48,600 bases of DNA. Origin: Ruminococcaceae bacterium UBA7212. Lineage in GTDB: Bacteria > Bacillota > Clostridia > Oscillospirales > Acutalibacteraceae. The position numbers and the translations under genes are program-made. Location: NCBI GenBank assembly GCA_002490525.1, contig DKUE01000036.1:16170-64769 (forward strand), in the 5' to 3' direction. The notes under the pieces were generated by a model, which worked only from the letters and a program-made list of their open reading frames with translations, was not told where the DNA came from and made no database searches. This document shows, in pieces, positions 32,196-40,071 of this stretch. The stretch's first letter is position 1. Each line of letters begins with the position of its first letter.

Positions 32196-33726
32196 AAGCA
32201 GAGCAAAGAAATCTCTGAGAAATTCCGCGGCGGGGCTGATGAACACCTTCCTTTCCGTAGTATTTAATTTTGTGAAGCGTACGGTATTTGTTTATGTGCT
32301 GGGTGCGGAATATCTGGGCCTTAACGGCTTGTTCTCCAATATCCTTACCTTCCTGACACTCGCGGATTTGGGTCTTACAACGGCAATGGCTTATTCTTAT
32401 TATAAGCCGTTGGCAGAGGATGACAAAGGAAAAATCGCCGCCTTAAACCGCTATTACGGAAGGCTTTACAATATTATTGCCGCCGCCATCGCCTTGTTGG
32501 GCCTTTTGCTGATTCCGTTTCTGAAGTTTATTGTAAATACAGAAAATCCGGTTTCTGATTTGGAATTCTACGGCTCCTATCTTTTGCTGCTTTCACAAAC
32601 GGTTGTAACCTATTTGTTTGTTTACAAGGGCACCTTGATTACTGCAGACCAGCGTGAGTATATCGTTACAAGAATTCGAACGCTCACATCTTTGCTATGT
32701 ATCGTTTTCGAAATTATTATTCTGTTGCTTACAAAGAAATACTTGCTGTATTTGTCTGTTGCGCTGATTTTTAATGTAGTCAACAATTTGACAATTTCAC
32801 ATTATGCCAACAAACTGTTTCCTTATATCAAACAGAATGCGGAAAAACTGGATAAGGCAGAAGCAAAAGATATTTTCAGCAACATTAAGTCTGTATTTAT
32901 CTATAGATTGTCAGGCGTTTTGATTAACAGCACGGACAATTTGCTGATTTCAAAAATCATCGGTACGGTTTACGTCGGTTATTATTCAAACTATCTGATT
33001 GTAATTAACAACTTAACTACGCTTGTCAATATTTGCTTTCGTTCGCTTACGGCAAGTCTCGGCAATGTGTTGGTTACGCAGACCAAAGAAAAACAGCGAG
33101 AGATATTTAATACCATGCAAGTTGCAAGCGCGTGGTTCAGCACAGTGCTTGTCTCCAGTGTCTATCTTGTAATCAACGATTTTATTTGTGCGTGGTTAGG
33201 GCAGGACTATATGCTGGACAGTCTGACCGTATTTGCGATTCTGATGAATTTCTATTTGCTGTGTGTGTTGCAGCCGATTTGGATATTCCGCGAAGCTTCC
33301 GGTTTGTATATGCAAATCAAATATATTATGCTGATTACGGCTCTCGTTAATATCGTGTTGTCTATTGCTTTGGGCATGTGGATAGGTCTGGCAGGTATTT
33401 TACTCGCATCGGCAATTTCCAAGCTGGTTACATATATGTGGTATGAGCCGATTGTTTTGTTTCGAAAATATTTTTCTGAGAAGCCTTGGAGCTTTTTTAA
33501 AAAGTTACTTTTGAATTTTGTCGGCACATGTCTGCTGACAGCCGGCTTGTATTTTCTTATGTCGTTTATCAAGATGGACAATTTGTGGTTGCTGTTCTTT
33601 GTAAAAGGATTTATTTGCTTTGCAGCGCTCAATGTTGTGTATTTGATTGTATATCATAAAAATGTGTATTTTCTCGGTATTATACAAAGAGTAAAGAATA
33701 TTTTTATAAAACGGCAAAAAAATTAA
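32188..33726 (+). CDS. Wzx-type polysaccharide flippase
   Basis: The 512-residue protein has twelve to fourteen membrane helices and begins with NSAAGLMNTFLSVVFNFVKRTVFVYVLGAEYLGLNGLFSN, with an Arg-rich N-terminus, typical of oligosaccharide flippases of the MOP superfamily. It should turn the lipid-linked repeat unit to the outer face for the EpsG-type polymerase. It overlaps the pyruvyltransferase gene by eight bases. Confidence 0.93.
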   Translation: MRESRAKKSLRNSAAGLMNTFLSVVFNFVKRTVFVYVLGAEYLGLNGLFSNILTFLTLADLGLTTAMAYSYYKPLAEDDKGKIAALNRYYGRLYNIIAAAIALLGLLLIPFLKFIVNTENPVSDLEFYGSYLLLLSQTVVTYLFVYKGTLITADQREYIVTRIRTLTSLLCIVFEIIILLLTKKYLLYLSVALIFNVVNNLTISHYANKLFPYIKQNAEKLDKAEAKDIFSNIKSVFIYRLSGVLINSTDNLLISKIIGTVYVGYYSNYLIVINNLTTLVNICFRSLTASLGNVLVTQTKEKQREIFNTMQVASAWFSTVLVSSVYLVINDFICAWLGQDYMLDSLTVFAILMNFYLLCVLQPIWIFREASGLYMQIKYIMLITALVNIVLSIALGMWIGLAGILLASAISKLVTYMWYEPIVLFRKYFSEKPWSFFKKLLLNFVGTCLLTAGLYFLMSFIKMDNLWLLFFVKGFICFAALNVVYLIVYHKNVYFLGIIQRVKNIFIKRQKN

Positions 33727-33825
33727 TTTGTGCTTTGTAAAACAGCGCATGCTTTAGCATAGCAAACCAATTACCAATGGGCAGAACAATACAAACAGAA
33801 AATTTTTACAAGGAAAGTGAACGAT

Positions 33826-34863
33826 ATGTTTAAAGGAAAAACGCTTTTGATTACCGGGGGCACGGGCTCTTTCGGAAATGTGGTGCTGAATCGGTTCTTG
33901 TCAACCGATATCGGTGAGATTCGTGTGTTTTCGAGAGATGAAAAAAAGCAGGACGATATGCGTCACGAGTTTCAGCAGAATTTCCCCGAGGCGGCGGACA
34001 AGCTGCGCTTTTATATCGGCGATGTGCGTGATTTACAGTCCGTGAAAAACGCAATGTACGGTGTAAATTATATCTTCCATGCCGCGGCATTAAAGCAAGT
34101 TCCCTCCTGTGAGTTCTTCCCGATGGAGGCGGTGCGTACAAATGTTATCGGTACGGATAATGTGTTGACCGCGGCTATCGAAGCAGAGGTGGAAAGCGTA
34201 ATATGTCTGTCCACCGACAAGGCGGCGTACCCCATAAATGCTATGGGGATTACAAAGGCAATTGAGGAAAAGGTTGCGGTTGCCCGCTCAAGAGACTCCG
34301 GCAAAACAAAGATTTGCTGCACACGCTACGGCAATGTAATGTGCTCCCGCGGTTCGGTCATTCCTTTGTGGATAGACCAGATAAAAGCAGGAAAACCGAT
34401 AACGATTACAGACCCCGGCATGACGCGTTTCATTATGTCCTTGGAGGATGCGGTGGACCTTGTGCTCTTTGCTTTTGAACACGGTGAAAACGGTGACCTT
34501 CTTATAAAAAAAGCGGCCGCTTGCACAATTCAAACACAGGCTGAGGCTGTTTGCGAGCTGTTCGGCGGCAACAAAGAGGATATTAAAATTATCGGTATCC
34601 GTCACGGTGAAAAAATGTACGAGACACTGCTCACGAATGAGGAATGCGCCAAAGCTATCGATATGGGTGACTTTTACCGCGTGCCCGCAGATAACCGCGG
34701 ACTGAATTATGATAAATACTTTAAGGTCGGCGATGAAAAAAGAAATACGCTTTCAGAGTTTAATTCCAACAATACAAAGCGCCTGACGCTGGAAGAAACC
34801 AAGGCCACCATTGCGAAGCTGAAATATATACAGAATGAGCTTGCGAGCATGGGGCGCATCTAA
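33826..34863 (+). CDS. fnlA: UDP-GlcNAc 4,6-dehydratase/5-epimerase (FnlA/CapE/WbjB)
   Basis: First enzyme of UDP-L-FucNAc synthesis: it dehydrates and epimerises UDP-GlcNAc. The 345-residue cytoplasmic protein has the NADP loop ITGGTGSFG near the N-terminus, HAAALKQVPSCE, LSTDKAAYPINAMGITKAIEE and RYGNVMCSRGSVIPLW. The catalytic Tyr-x3-Lys of the superfamily is replaced by Met-x3-Lys (MGITK), which is known for CapE, so this is not a defect. An AAGGAAA site lies nine bases before the ATG at 33826. fnlB, a vanZ-like gene and fnlC follow. Confidence 0.92.
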   Translation: MFKGKTLLITGGTGSFGNVVLNRFLSTDIGEIRVFSRDEKKQDDMRHEFQQNFPEAADKLRFYIGDVRDLQSVKNAMYGVNYIFHAAALKQVPSCEFFPMEAVRTNVIGTDNVLTAAIEAEVESVICLSTDKAAYPINAMGITKAIEEKVAVARSRDSGKTKICCTRYGNVMCSRGSVIPLWIDQIKAGKPITITDPGMTRFIMSLEDAVDLVLFAFEHGENGDLLIKKAAACTIQTQAEAVCELFGGNKEDIKIIGIRHGEKMYETLLTNEECAKAIDMGDFYRVPADNRGLNYDKYFKVGDEKRNTLSEFNSNNTKRLTLEETKATIAKLKYIQNELASMGRI

Positions 34864-35005
34864 TTCGAACGGTCGGAATATATAGAGTTGCGTGTCAAGG
34901 ATTGTCTTCCTGCTTCGATGCAATTCTTTGCAGTGAAATGCCGATATGTGCACTCAGCAAGCTCTGTTTTGTGTTTTTGAAATTTGAGTTAAAGAAGTGA
35001 ATCAG

Positions 35006-36151
35006 ATGAATATCCTTGTAACAGGAGCAAAAGGGTTTGTCGGGAAAAACCTCGTTGCCGCACTGGAAAATATTCGGGACGGCAAGGACAAAACCATCCC
35101 GAATCTGAAAATTGACAAAATATATGCCTATGATGTGGATTCGCCGAAAGCGGCGCTGGACATGTACTGCGCAGATTGCGATTTTGTGTTTAATCTTGCC
35201 GGGGTGAACCGTCCTGAAAATCCGCAGGCGTTTTTAGAAGGCAATTTCGGTTTTGCCTCACAACTTTTGGATACGCTGAAAGCGCATGGCAACACTTGCC
35301 CGGTTATGCTTTCTTCCTCGATACAGGCAGTGCTGCAAAATCCTTACGGGGAAAGCAAGAGGGCAGGTGAGGAGTTATTTTTTCGCTATGCCGAGGAGAT
35401 GGGCGCGAAGGTACTTGTATACCGTTTTCCGAATGTTTTCGGGAAATGGTGCAGACCGAACTACAACAGCGCTGTAGCAACCTTTTGCTATAATATTGCT
35501 CGTGATTTGCCCATTACGGTAAATGACCGAAATCATCCGATGACCCTTGTTTATATTGACGATGTGGTCGCGGAACTGCTTGCGGCGCTCAACGGACGGG
35601 AAACGCGCAACGGTGATTACTGCCGCGTACCCGTGGAGCATCAGGTGTTGCTCGGCGAAATTGCCGATTTACTGTATTCGTTCCGTGCAAGCCGCGAAAA
35701 CCGCTATGTGCCGGATATGACTGAGGGCAGTTTTTCCAAAAAACTTTACAGCACATATCTTTCCTATTTGCCGACAGACGCGTTTTCTTATCCGTTAGAA
35801 ATGCACAAGGATAACCGTGGGTCATTCACGGAAATTCTGCGCACAAAGAATAATGGGCAGTTTTCCGTAAATATTTCCAAGCCCGGCATTACAAAGGGAA
35901 ACCATTGGCATAACACCAAAAATGAGAAGTTTTTGGTTGTCAGCGGTCAAGGTGTGATTCGATTCCGAAAACCGGGCGATACAGAAATATTTTCGTATTT
36001 TGTATCGGGAGAGCGGTTAGAGGTCGTGGATATTCCTGTCGGTTATACGCACAATATTGAGAACTTAGGGGACAGCGATATGGTTACCTTTATGTGGTGC
36101 AATGAATGTTTTGATTCGGCGCATCCGGATACGTTTGCGCTGGATATATAA
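35006..36151 (+). CDS. fnlB: Bifunctional reductase/epimerase (FnlB/CapF/WbjC)
   Basis: Second enzyme of UDP-L-FucNAc synthesis. The 381-residue protein has the two expected domains: an N-terminal short-chain reductase (about 1-245) with VTGAKGFVGKNL and SPYGES-type active site (here NPYGESK), and a C-terminal cupin (about 260-381) with MHKDNRGSFTEILRT and the zinc-binding KGNHWHNTKNEKFLVV. The cupin epimerises C3 and the reductase reduces C4. It is set 142 bases after fnlA, a gap in which I see no gene or clear signal. Confidence 0.93.
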   Translation: MNILVTGAKGFVGKNLVAALENIRDGKDKTIPNLKIDKIYAYDVDSPKAALDMYCADCDFVFNLAGVNRPENPQAFLEGNFGFASQLLDTLKAHGNTCPVMLSSSIQAVLQNPYGESKRAGEELFFRYAEEMGAKVLVYRFPNVFGKWCRPNYNSAVATFCYNIARDLPITVNDRNHPMTLVYIDDVVAELLAALNGRETRNGDYCRVPVEHQVLLGEIADLLYSFRASRENRYVPDMTEGSFSKKLYSTYLSYLPTDAFSYPLEMHKDNRGSFTEILRTKNNGQFSVNISKPGITKGNHWHNTKNEKFLVVSGQGVIRFRKPGDTEIFSYFVSGERLEVVDIPVGYTHNIENLGDSDMVTFMWCNECFDSAHPDTFALDI

Positions 36152-36153
36152 CG

Positions 36154-36636
36154 ATGGGTAAGCGTATTTTACGGGGCATTTGCCTTTTTCTGATTCTTTT
36201 GACGGTCGGTTTTATTTTTTACAATTCCGCACAGCCGGTTAAGGCATCCAACACGCAGTCTGCAAAGGTGGCGGAAACCATCGGCGGAAAGCCGAAAAGT
36301 GAATATGAAGATCCTGCGGATTGGCGCGCGTTTTTTTTGCATGTGCGCAAGGCGGCGCATGCGATAGAGTTTTTTACGCTGGGGCTGGAGTTGTCGTTTC
36401 TTCTTTTGGTTTTGCTGAAAAGGACAAGTCTGCTGCAAACCGCTTGGAATATTTTGTCTGCTGCACTCGCCGTTGCCGTAACAGATGAATCGATTCAGAT
36501 TTTATCGGGCAGAGGGGCGAGGGTGCAGGATGTACTGTTGGATTTTTGCGGCGCGGCGGTGGCTGCGGCGGCAGTATTCCTGCTTTACGGTGCGGTATAT
36601 CTGTGGAGACGCCGAAAACCTGCGCACGAACAATAA
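36154..36636 (+). CDS. VanZ-like membrane protein
   Basis: The 160-residue protein has four membrane helices and the VanZ family core: NSAQPVKASNTQS after the first helix, HVRKAAHAIEFFTLGLELSFLL with the conserved His and Glu, and AVTDESIQILSGRGARVQDVLLDFCGA. VanZ gives low-level teicoplanin resistance in enterococci by an unclear mechanism; related proteins are common beside cell-surface polymer genes. It sits two bases after fnlB and 17 before fnlC, so it is co-transcribed with the FucNAc genes. Confidence 0.88.
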   Translation: MGKRILRGICLFLILLTVGFIFYNSAQPVKASNTQSAKVAETIGGKPKSEYEDPADWRAFFLHVRKAAHAIEFFTLGLELSFLLLVLLKRTSLLQTAWNILSAALAVAVTDESIQILSGRGARVQDVLLDFCGAAVAAAAVFLLYGAVYLWRRRKPAHEQ

Positions 36637-36653
36637 AAGAAGGAGATTACCTT

Positions 36654-37847
36654 ATGGAACTGAAAACGGACTATTCCGACGTATGTTTTCAAAATAACGG
36701 CAAATTAAAGCTTTTGATTATTGTCGGTACACGCCCTGAAATTATTCGTTTGGCGGCGGTGATTGACAAGTGCCGCCGATATTTTGACTGCATTTTGGCG
36801 CATACAGGGCAAAATTATGACTATAACCTGAACGGTGTGTTTTTTAAGGATTTAAAGCTTCAGGAACCGGAGGTCTATATGGATGCCGTAGGCGATGACC
36901 TCGGTGCGACTGTGGGCAACATCATAAATTGCTCTTATAAGCTGATGAAAAGTACAAACCCCGATGCACTGCTGATTTTAGGCGATACCAATTCCTGTTT
37001 GTCCGCTATATCGGCAAAGCGTCTGCACATTCCAATTTTTCATATGGAAGCAGGGAATCGCTGTAAAGACGAGTGTCTGCCGGAAGAGACCAACCGCAGA
37101 ATCGTGGATATTATTTCAGATGTCAATATGGCGTATTCCGAGCACGCACGCCGTTATTTGCACGAATGCGGACTTCCCAAGGAACGTACTTACGTGACGG
37201 GGTCACCGATGGCGGAAGTATTGCGCGGGAATCTTTCTGACATTGAAAAATCGGATATCCACGCGCGCTTAGGACTTGAGAAGGGCAAATACATTTTGCT
37301 TTCCGCGCACCGAGAGGAAAATATTGACACCGAAAAGAACTTCCTTTCTTTGTTCCGCGCCATTAATAAAACGGCTGAAAAATACGATATGCCGATTTTA
37401 TATTCCTGTCATCCGCGTTCCAAAAAGCGTTTGGCAGAAAGCGGTTTTCAGCTGGATGCCCGCGTGATTCAGCACGAGCCTTTGGGCTTTCATGATTACA
37501 ACTGTCTGCAAATGCACGCGTTTGCAGTTGTTTCGGACAGTGGCACTTTGCCGGAGGAATCCAGCTTTTTCACCTCTGTTGGGCATCCGTTCCCGGCGGT
37601 TTGCATCCGTACCTCAACCGAACGCCCCGAGGCGCTGGACAAGGCTTGTTTTGTGCTGGCGGGGATTGATGAAAAATCTTTACTGCAGGCGATTGACATT
37701 GCGGTGGAAATGAATCAAAACGGTTGTTACGGGATGCCCGTACCTGATTATACGGATGAAAATGTATCCACAAAGGTTGTAAAAATTATTCAGTCCTACA
37801 CGGGCGTTGTCAATAAAATGGTTTGGCGCAAGACAGATAATGCATAA
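36654..37847 (+). CDS. fnlC: UDP-N-acetyl-hexosamine 2-epimerase (FnlC/CapG/WbjD)
   Basis: Last enzyme of UDP-L-FucNAc synthesis, inverting C2 of the FnlB product. The 397-residue protein has the non-hydrolysing 2-epimerase layout: LIIVGTRPEIIRL, AHTGQNYDYN, FHMEAGNRC, PEETNRRIVD, SAHREENID and the UDP-binding SDSGTLPEESSF. Against UDP-GlcNAc 2-epimerase (WecB/MnaA) the ETNR and AGNR wording fits the FnlC/CapG group. An AAGGAG site precedes the ATG at 36654; the open frame further upstream overlaps the vanZ-like gene and is not used. Confidence 0.92.
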   Translation: MELKTDYSDVCFQNNGKLKLLIIVGTRPEIIRLAAVIDKCRRYFDCILAHTGQNYDYNLNGVFFKDLKLQEPEVYMDAVGDDLGATVGNIINCSYKLMKSTNPDALLILGDTNSCLSAISAKRLHIPIFHMEAGNRCKDECLPEETNRRIVDIISDVNMAYSEHARRYLHECGLPKERTYVTGSPMAEVLRGNLSDIEKSDIHARLGLEKGKYILLSAHREENIDTEKNFLSLFRAINKTAEKYDMPILYSCHPRSKKRLAESGFQLDARVIQHEPLGFHDYNCLQMHAFAVVSDSGTLPEESSFFTSVGHPFPAVCIRTSTERPEALDKACFVLAGIDEKSLLQAIDIAVEMNQNGCYGMPVPDYTDENVSTKVVKIIQSYTGVVNKMVWRKTDNA

Positions 37848-37859
37848 CATATTGTAACT

Positions 37860-37903
37860 AACCCCGCCCCCGATACCGTTCTTTCCGTATCGGGGGCGGG
37901 GTT
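37860..37903. terminator. Large hairpin between convergent operons
   Basis: A perfect 17-base stem, AACCCCGCCCCCGATAC with its complement, around a ten-base loop lies between the end of the polysaccharide cluster and the end of the minus-strand genes. Neither side has a long T-run, but the strength and place suggest a two-way terminator. Confidence 0.7.
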
Positions 37904-37910
37904 GCTTGCG

Positions 37911-39056
37911 CTATAATCCGGATTCTTTAAAAATTTTCGCTAAGGTGTCCACGCTTTTTCGGTCTGTGTTTTGCAGTGCCTCTCGCTTGCGGACGATGGT
38001 TTTATCATTTGTAAATGTGTACTGTATCAATCGAACCAACCAAAAAAGCGGCAATAGGAACGGGAGCTTTTTTAAGATGGGGTATTTTGCGGACATATGC
38101 CGAAAGCTCGGAAACGCTGCGGAAAACATCCGCCGCACTTTGGATTTTTGTGTGACCGCCGCCGAAGAGGCGGCGCCCGCATTTTGCACAGGCGGACCGA
38201 GCGTGACAAAATTCTCCATCATTGTAAGCGTTTCGTTTTTCGGTGCACCGTCAAACATACACAACGTCAATGCGCGAATATTCTCTGCAAATTTTTCAAT
38301 GCCGATTTCCCGAAACTGTGCGGCAATATAGTCAAAATTCAGTGCCTCTGCATGCTGTGCTTCCAGCAAATATAAATCCGTTACGGGGCGGAAGCACGAT
38401 CCGGCCGCGGTGTAATGCTCGGCGAGGTGTGCCATTGTGTAGACATATAAGTCATTTAACGGCATGCAAAATTCATGCGTGCCGATTTTTTGCACTCTAT
38501 CCCATACAGAACGGAAATACGGGTACATGAAATAGTCTTCCTGGAACAGACTGCGGTGTAATTCGACCGTCAGAAACGGTTTTTTCACGAATACAATGTC
38601 CTTGCCGTTGTCAAATTCAATTGTCAGTCCGAAGCTGAGCAGAATCTGCTTCGCACGCGCTAAATCTTGCTTGTGCACCAACACATCCATATCCACCATG
38701 AACCGCAGTTCGGGCGCGGGATACAGCGCCTTTAAATGACTGCCTTTCAGCAACATAAAGTCAATGGCATCTGCTGTAAACTGTGTGCGCAGTGCGGAGA
38801 GCAGTTCTTGCTGTGCACATTCGCGTACCGCCGCCGCCTGGCAGGATTTTTGCAGTTTGGACTGCATTTCAGCAGGCAGTTTTTGAAGTTCTGCGCCAAG
38901 CCCTTTGCAGAACAGCCCCTGCACTGTGTTACGCACTGCCAAACGGTACAGGCGCGTGCAGTCCGTTTGCGGGGGAAGCGGCGGTGCGGGCACATCCTTC
39001 AGCGCCGCACCGATTGTTTGGATAAAGTATTCTTTCACGTCCATCAGACTTTGCAT
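37911..39056 (-). CDS. Nucleotidyltransferase-fold family protein
   Basis: The 381-residue protein belongs to the uncharacterised nucleotidyltransferase family seen near capsule loci. The motif LLKGSHLKALYP followed by RFMVDMDVLVHK gives the Gly-Ser and Asp-x-Asp of a polymerase-beta-like nucleotidyltransferase. The rest is helical, and the C-terminal 70 residues are basic with a hydrophobic stretch (LPFLLPLFWLVRLIQYTF). It starts five bases after the upstream gene's stop on this strand. The substrate is unknown; a part in surface-polymer synthesis is inferred from its neighbours only. Confidence 0.8.
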   Translation of the reverse strand: MQSLMDVKEYFIQTIGAALKDVPAPPLPPQTDCTRLYRLAVRNTVQGLFCKGLGAELQKLPAEMQSKLQKSCQAAAVRECAQQELLSALRTQFTADAIDFMLLKGSHLKALYPAPELRFMVDMDVLVHKQDLARAKQILLSFGLTIEFDNGKDIVFVKKPFLTVELHRSLFQEDYFMYPYFRSVWDRVQKIGTHEFCMPLNDLYVYTMAHLAEHYTAAGSCFRPVTDLYLLEAQHAEALNFDYIAAQFREIGIEKFAENIRALTLCMFDGAPKNETLTMMENFVTLGPPVQNAGAASSAAVTQKSKVRRMFSAAFPSFRHMSAKYPILKKLPFLLPLFWLVRLIQYTFTNDKTIVRKREALQNTDRKSVDTLAKIFKESGL

Positions 39057-39061
39057 ATCGA

Positions 39062-39982
39062 TTAGTCCTTATCTAATGTGAGATGTACTGAAATCGGAAA
39101 ATGGTCACTCGGATACACACCGTTAAAGGTGGTATCGACCACTTTGTATTGCTCAACGGTAAATCCGGTTTTGGAAATCATCAGATAGTCAATCGGATTG
39201 CGGTCGAGCGCTTCTCCCCACTTCTGATAAGTTGCACTTTGCAAGCCCACAGCTGTTTTCGCTTGATATTTTGCGTCTAAAAAGTTTTCGGTTGCACTGC
39301 GATAGGTTTCGGAATTTTCCTCTGCGTTAAAGTCTCCCATAATCATTGCAGGCAGATCGCCGAACTGCTGAATTTTTTGGAGCACCACGCCGATGCCGTT
39401 GATGCGCGCCGCATCGCTGACGTGGTCTAAATGCGTATTGAATACCACAAACTGCCGTGTGCTGGCCTTATCTTCAAGAATCACATAGCTGCAAATGCGG
39501 TAACATTTGGAATCCCAGTCCTTGCTCATGACTTCAGGGGTTTCCGAAAGCCAAAACGAGCCTTTGTCGATTAGATTGTACAGGTCTTTGCGGTAAAAAA
39601 TCGGACAGCCTTCGGAAAACGGAGATTTATCGCGGTAGGTAATCACCGAATCGTAGCCGGGCAGAGATTTGCACAAATAAATATACTGCCATTTTGTGGC
39701 TTCCTGAAATCCGATGACGCTTGGTGTTTGCTGCTCAACATTTTTCAGAATTAAGTCCGCGCGGTAAAACCAACTTTTTTTGCCGATGTCCTGCGGATTG
39801 AAGCAGCGCAGATTTGCACTCATGACGTGTATTTCCCCCGCCTGTGCGGTCAGATTCGGTGTAACAGTGGTTTGCGCCTTTTTGTAATGCGGATAATAGC
39901 CGAAAACCAAGCCGCCCCAAACGAGCAGAGCTGCCAAAAGCAAACACAACAGGGAAAGCAAAGTTTTTTTCAAAATTTTCAT
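39062..39982 (-). CDS. Membrane-anchored endonuclease/exonuclease/phosphatase-fold protein
   Basis: The 306-residue protein has an N-terminal membrane anchor or signal (KTLLSLLCLLLAALLVWGGLVF) and a DNase-I-like hydrolase domain. Catalytic features seen are MSANLRC, GFQEATKWQ (metal-binding Glu), THLDHVSD, GDFNAEENSE and the final SDHFPISV. Members outside the cell include nucleases, sphingomyelinases and phosphoinositide phosphatases; the substrate here is open. The ATG at 39982 follows GGGGGTGA; a GTG in frame at 40009 is the alternative. Position suggests co-transcription with the nucleotidyltransferase gene. Confidence 0.88.
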   Translation of the reverse strand: MKILKKTLLSLLCLLLAALLVWGGLVFGYYPHYKKAQTTVTPNLTAQAGEIHVMSANLRCFNPQDIGKKSWFYRADLILKNVEQQTPSVIGFQEATKWQYIYLCKSLPGYDSVITYRDKSPFSEGCPIFYRKDLYNLIDKGSFWLSETPEVMSKDWDSKCYRICSYVILEDKASTRQFVVFNTHLDHVSDAARINGIGVVLQKIQQFGDLPAMIMGDFNAEENSETYRSATENFLDAKYQAKTAVGLQSATYQKWGEALDRNPIDYLMISKTGFTVEQYKVVDTTFNGVYPSDHFPISVHLTLDKD

Positions 39983-40071
39983 AGTTTCACCCCCACAGAA
40001 TATTGTCACTGTTACTATAACACAGATTGCGGGAAAAGTCTATGCGGCGGTTGTGCGGTCGGTAAAAAAGT

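Noticed and set aside
33826..34863. FnlA missing its catalytic Tyr-x3-Lys as a sign of inactivation
   Set aside because: Met-x3-Lys in place of Tyr-x3-Lys is known for the CapE/FnlA group and the rest of the protein is intact.
34864..35005. Gap between fnlA and fnlB as a possible promoter or small gene
   Set aside because: No TTGACA/TATAAT pair with proper spacing and no frame with a ribosome site other than fnlB itself.
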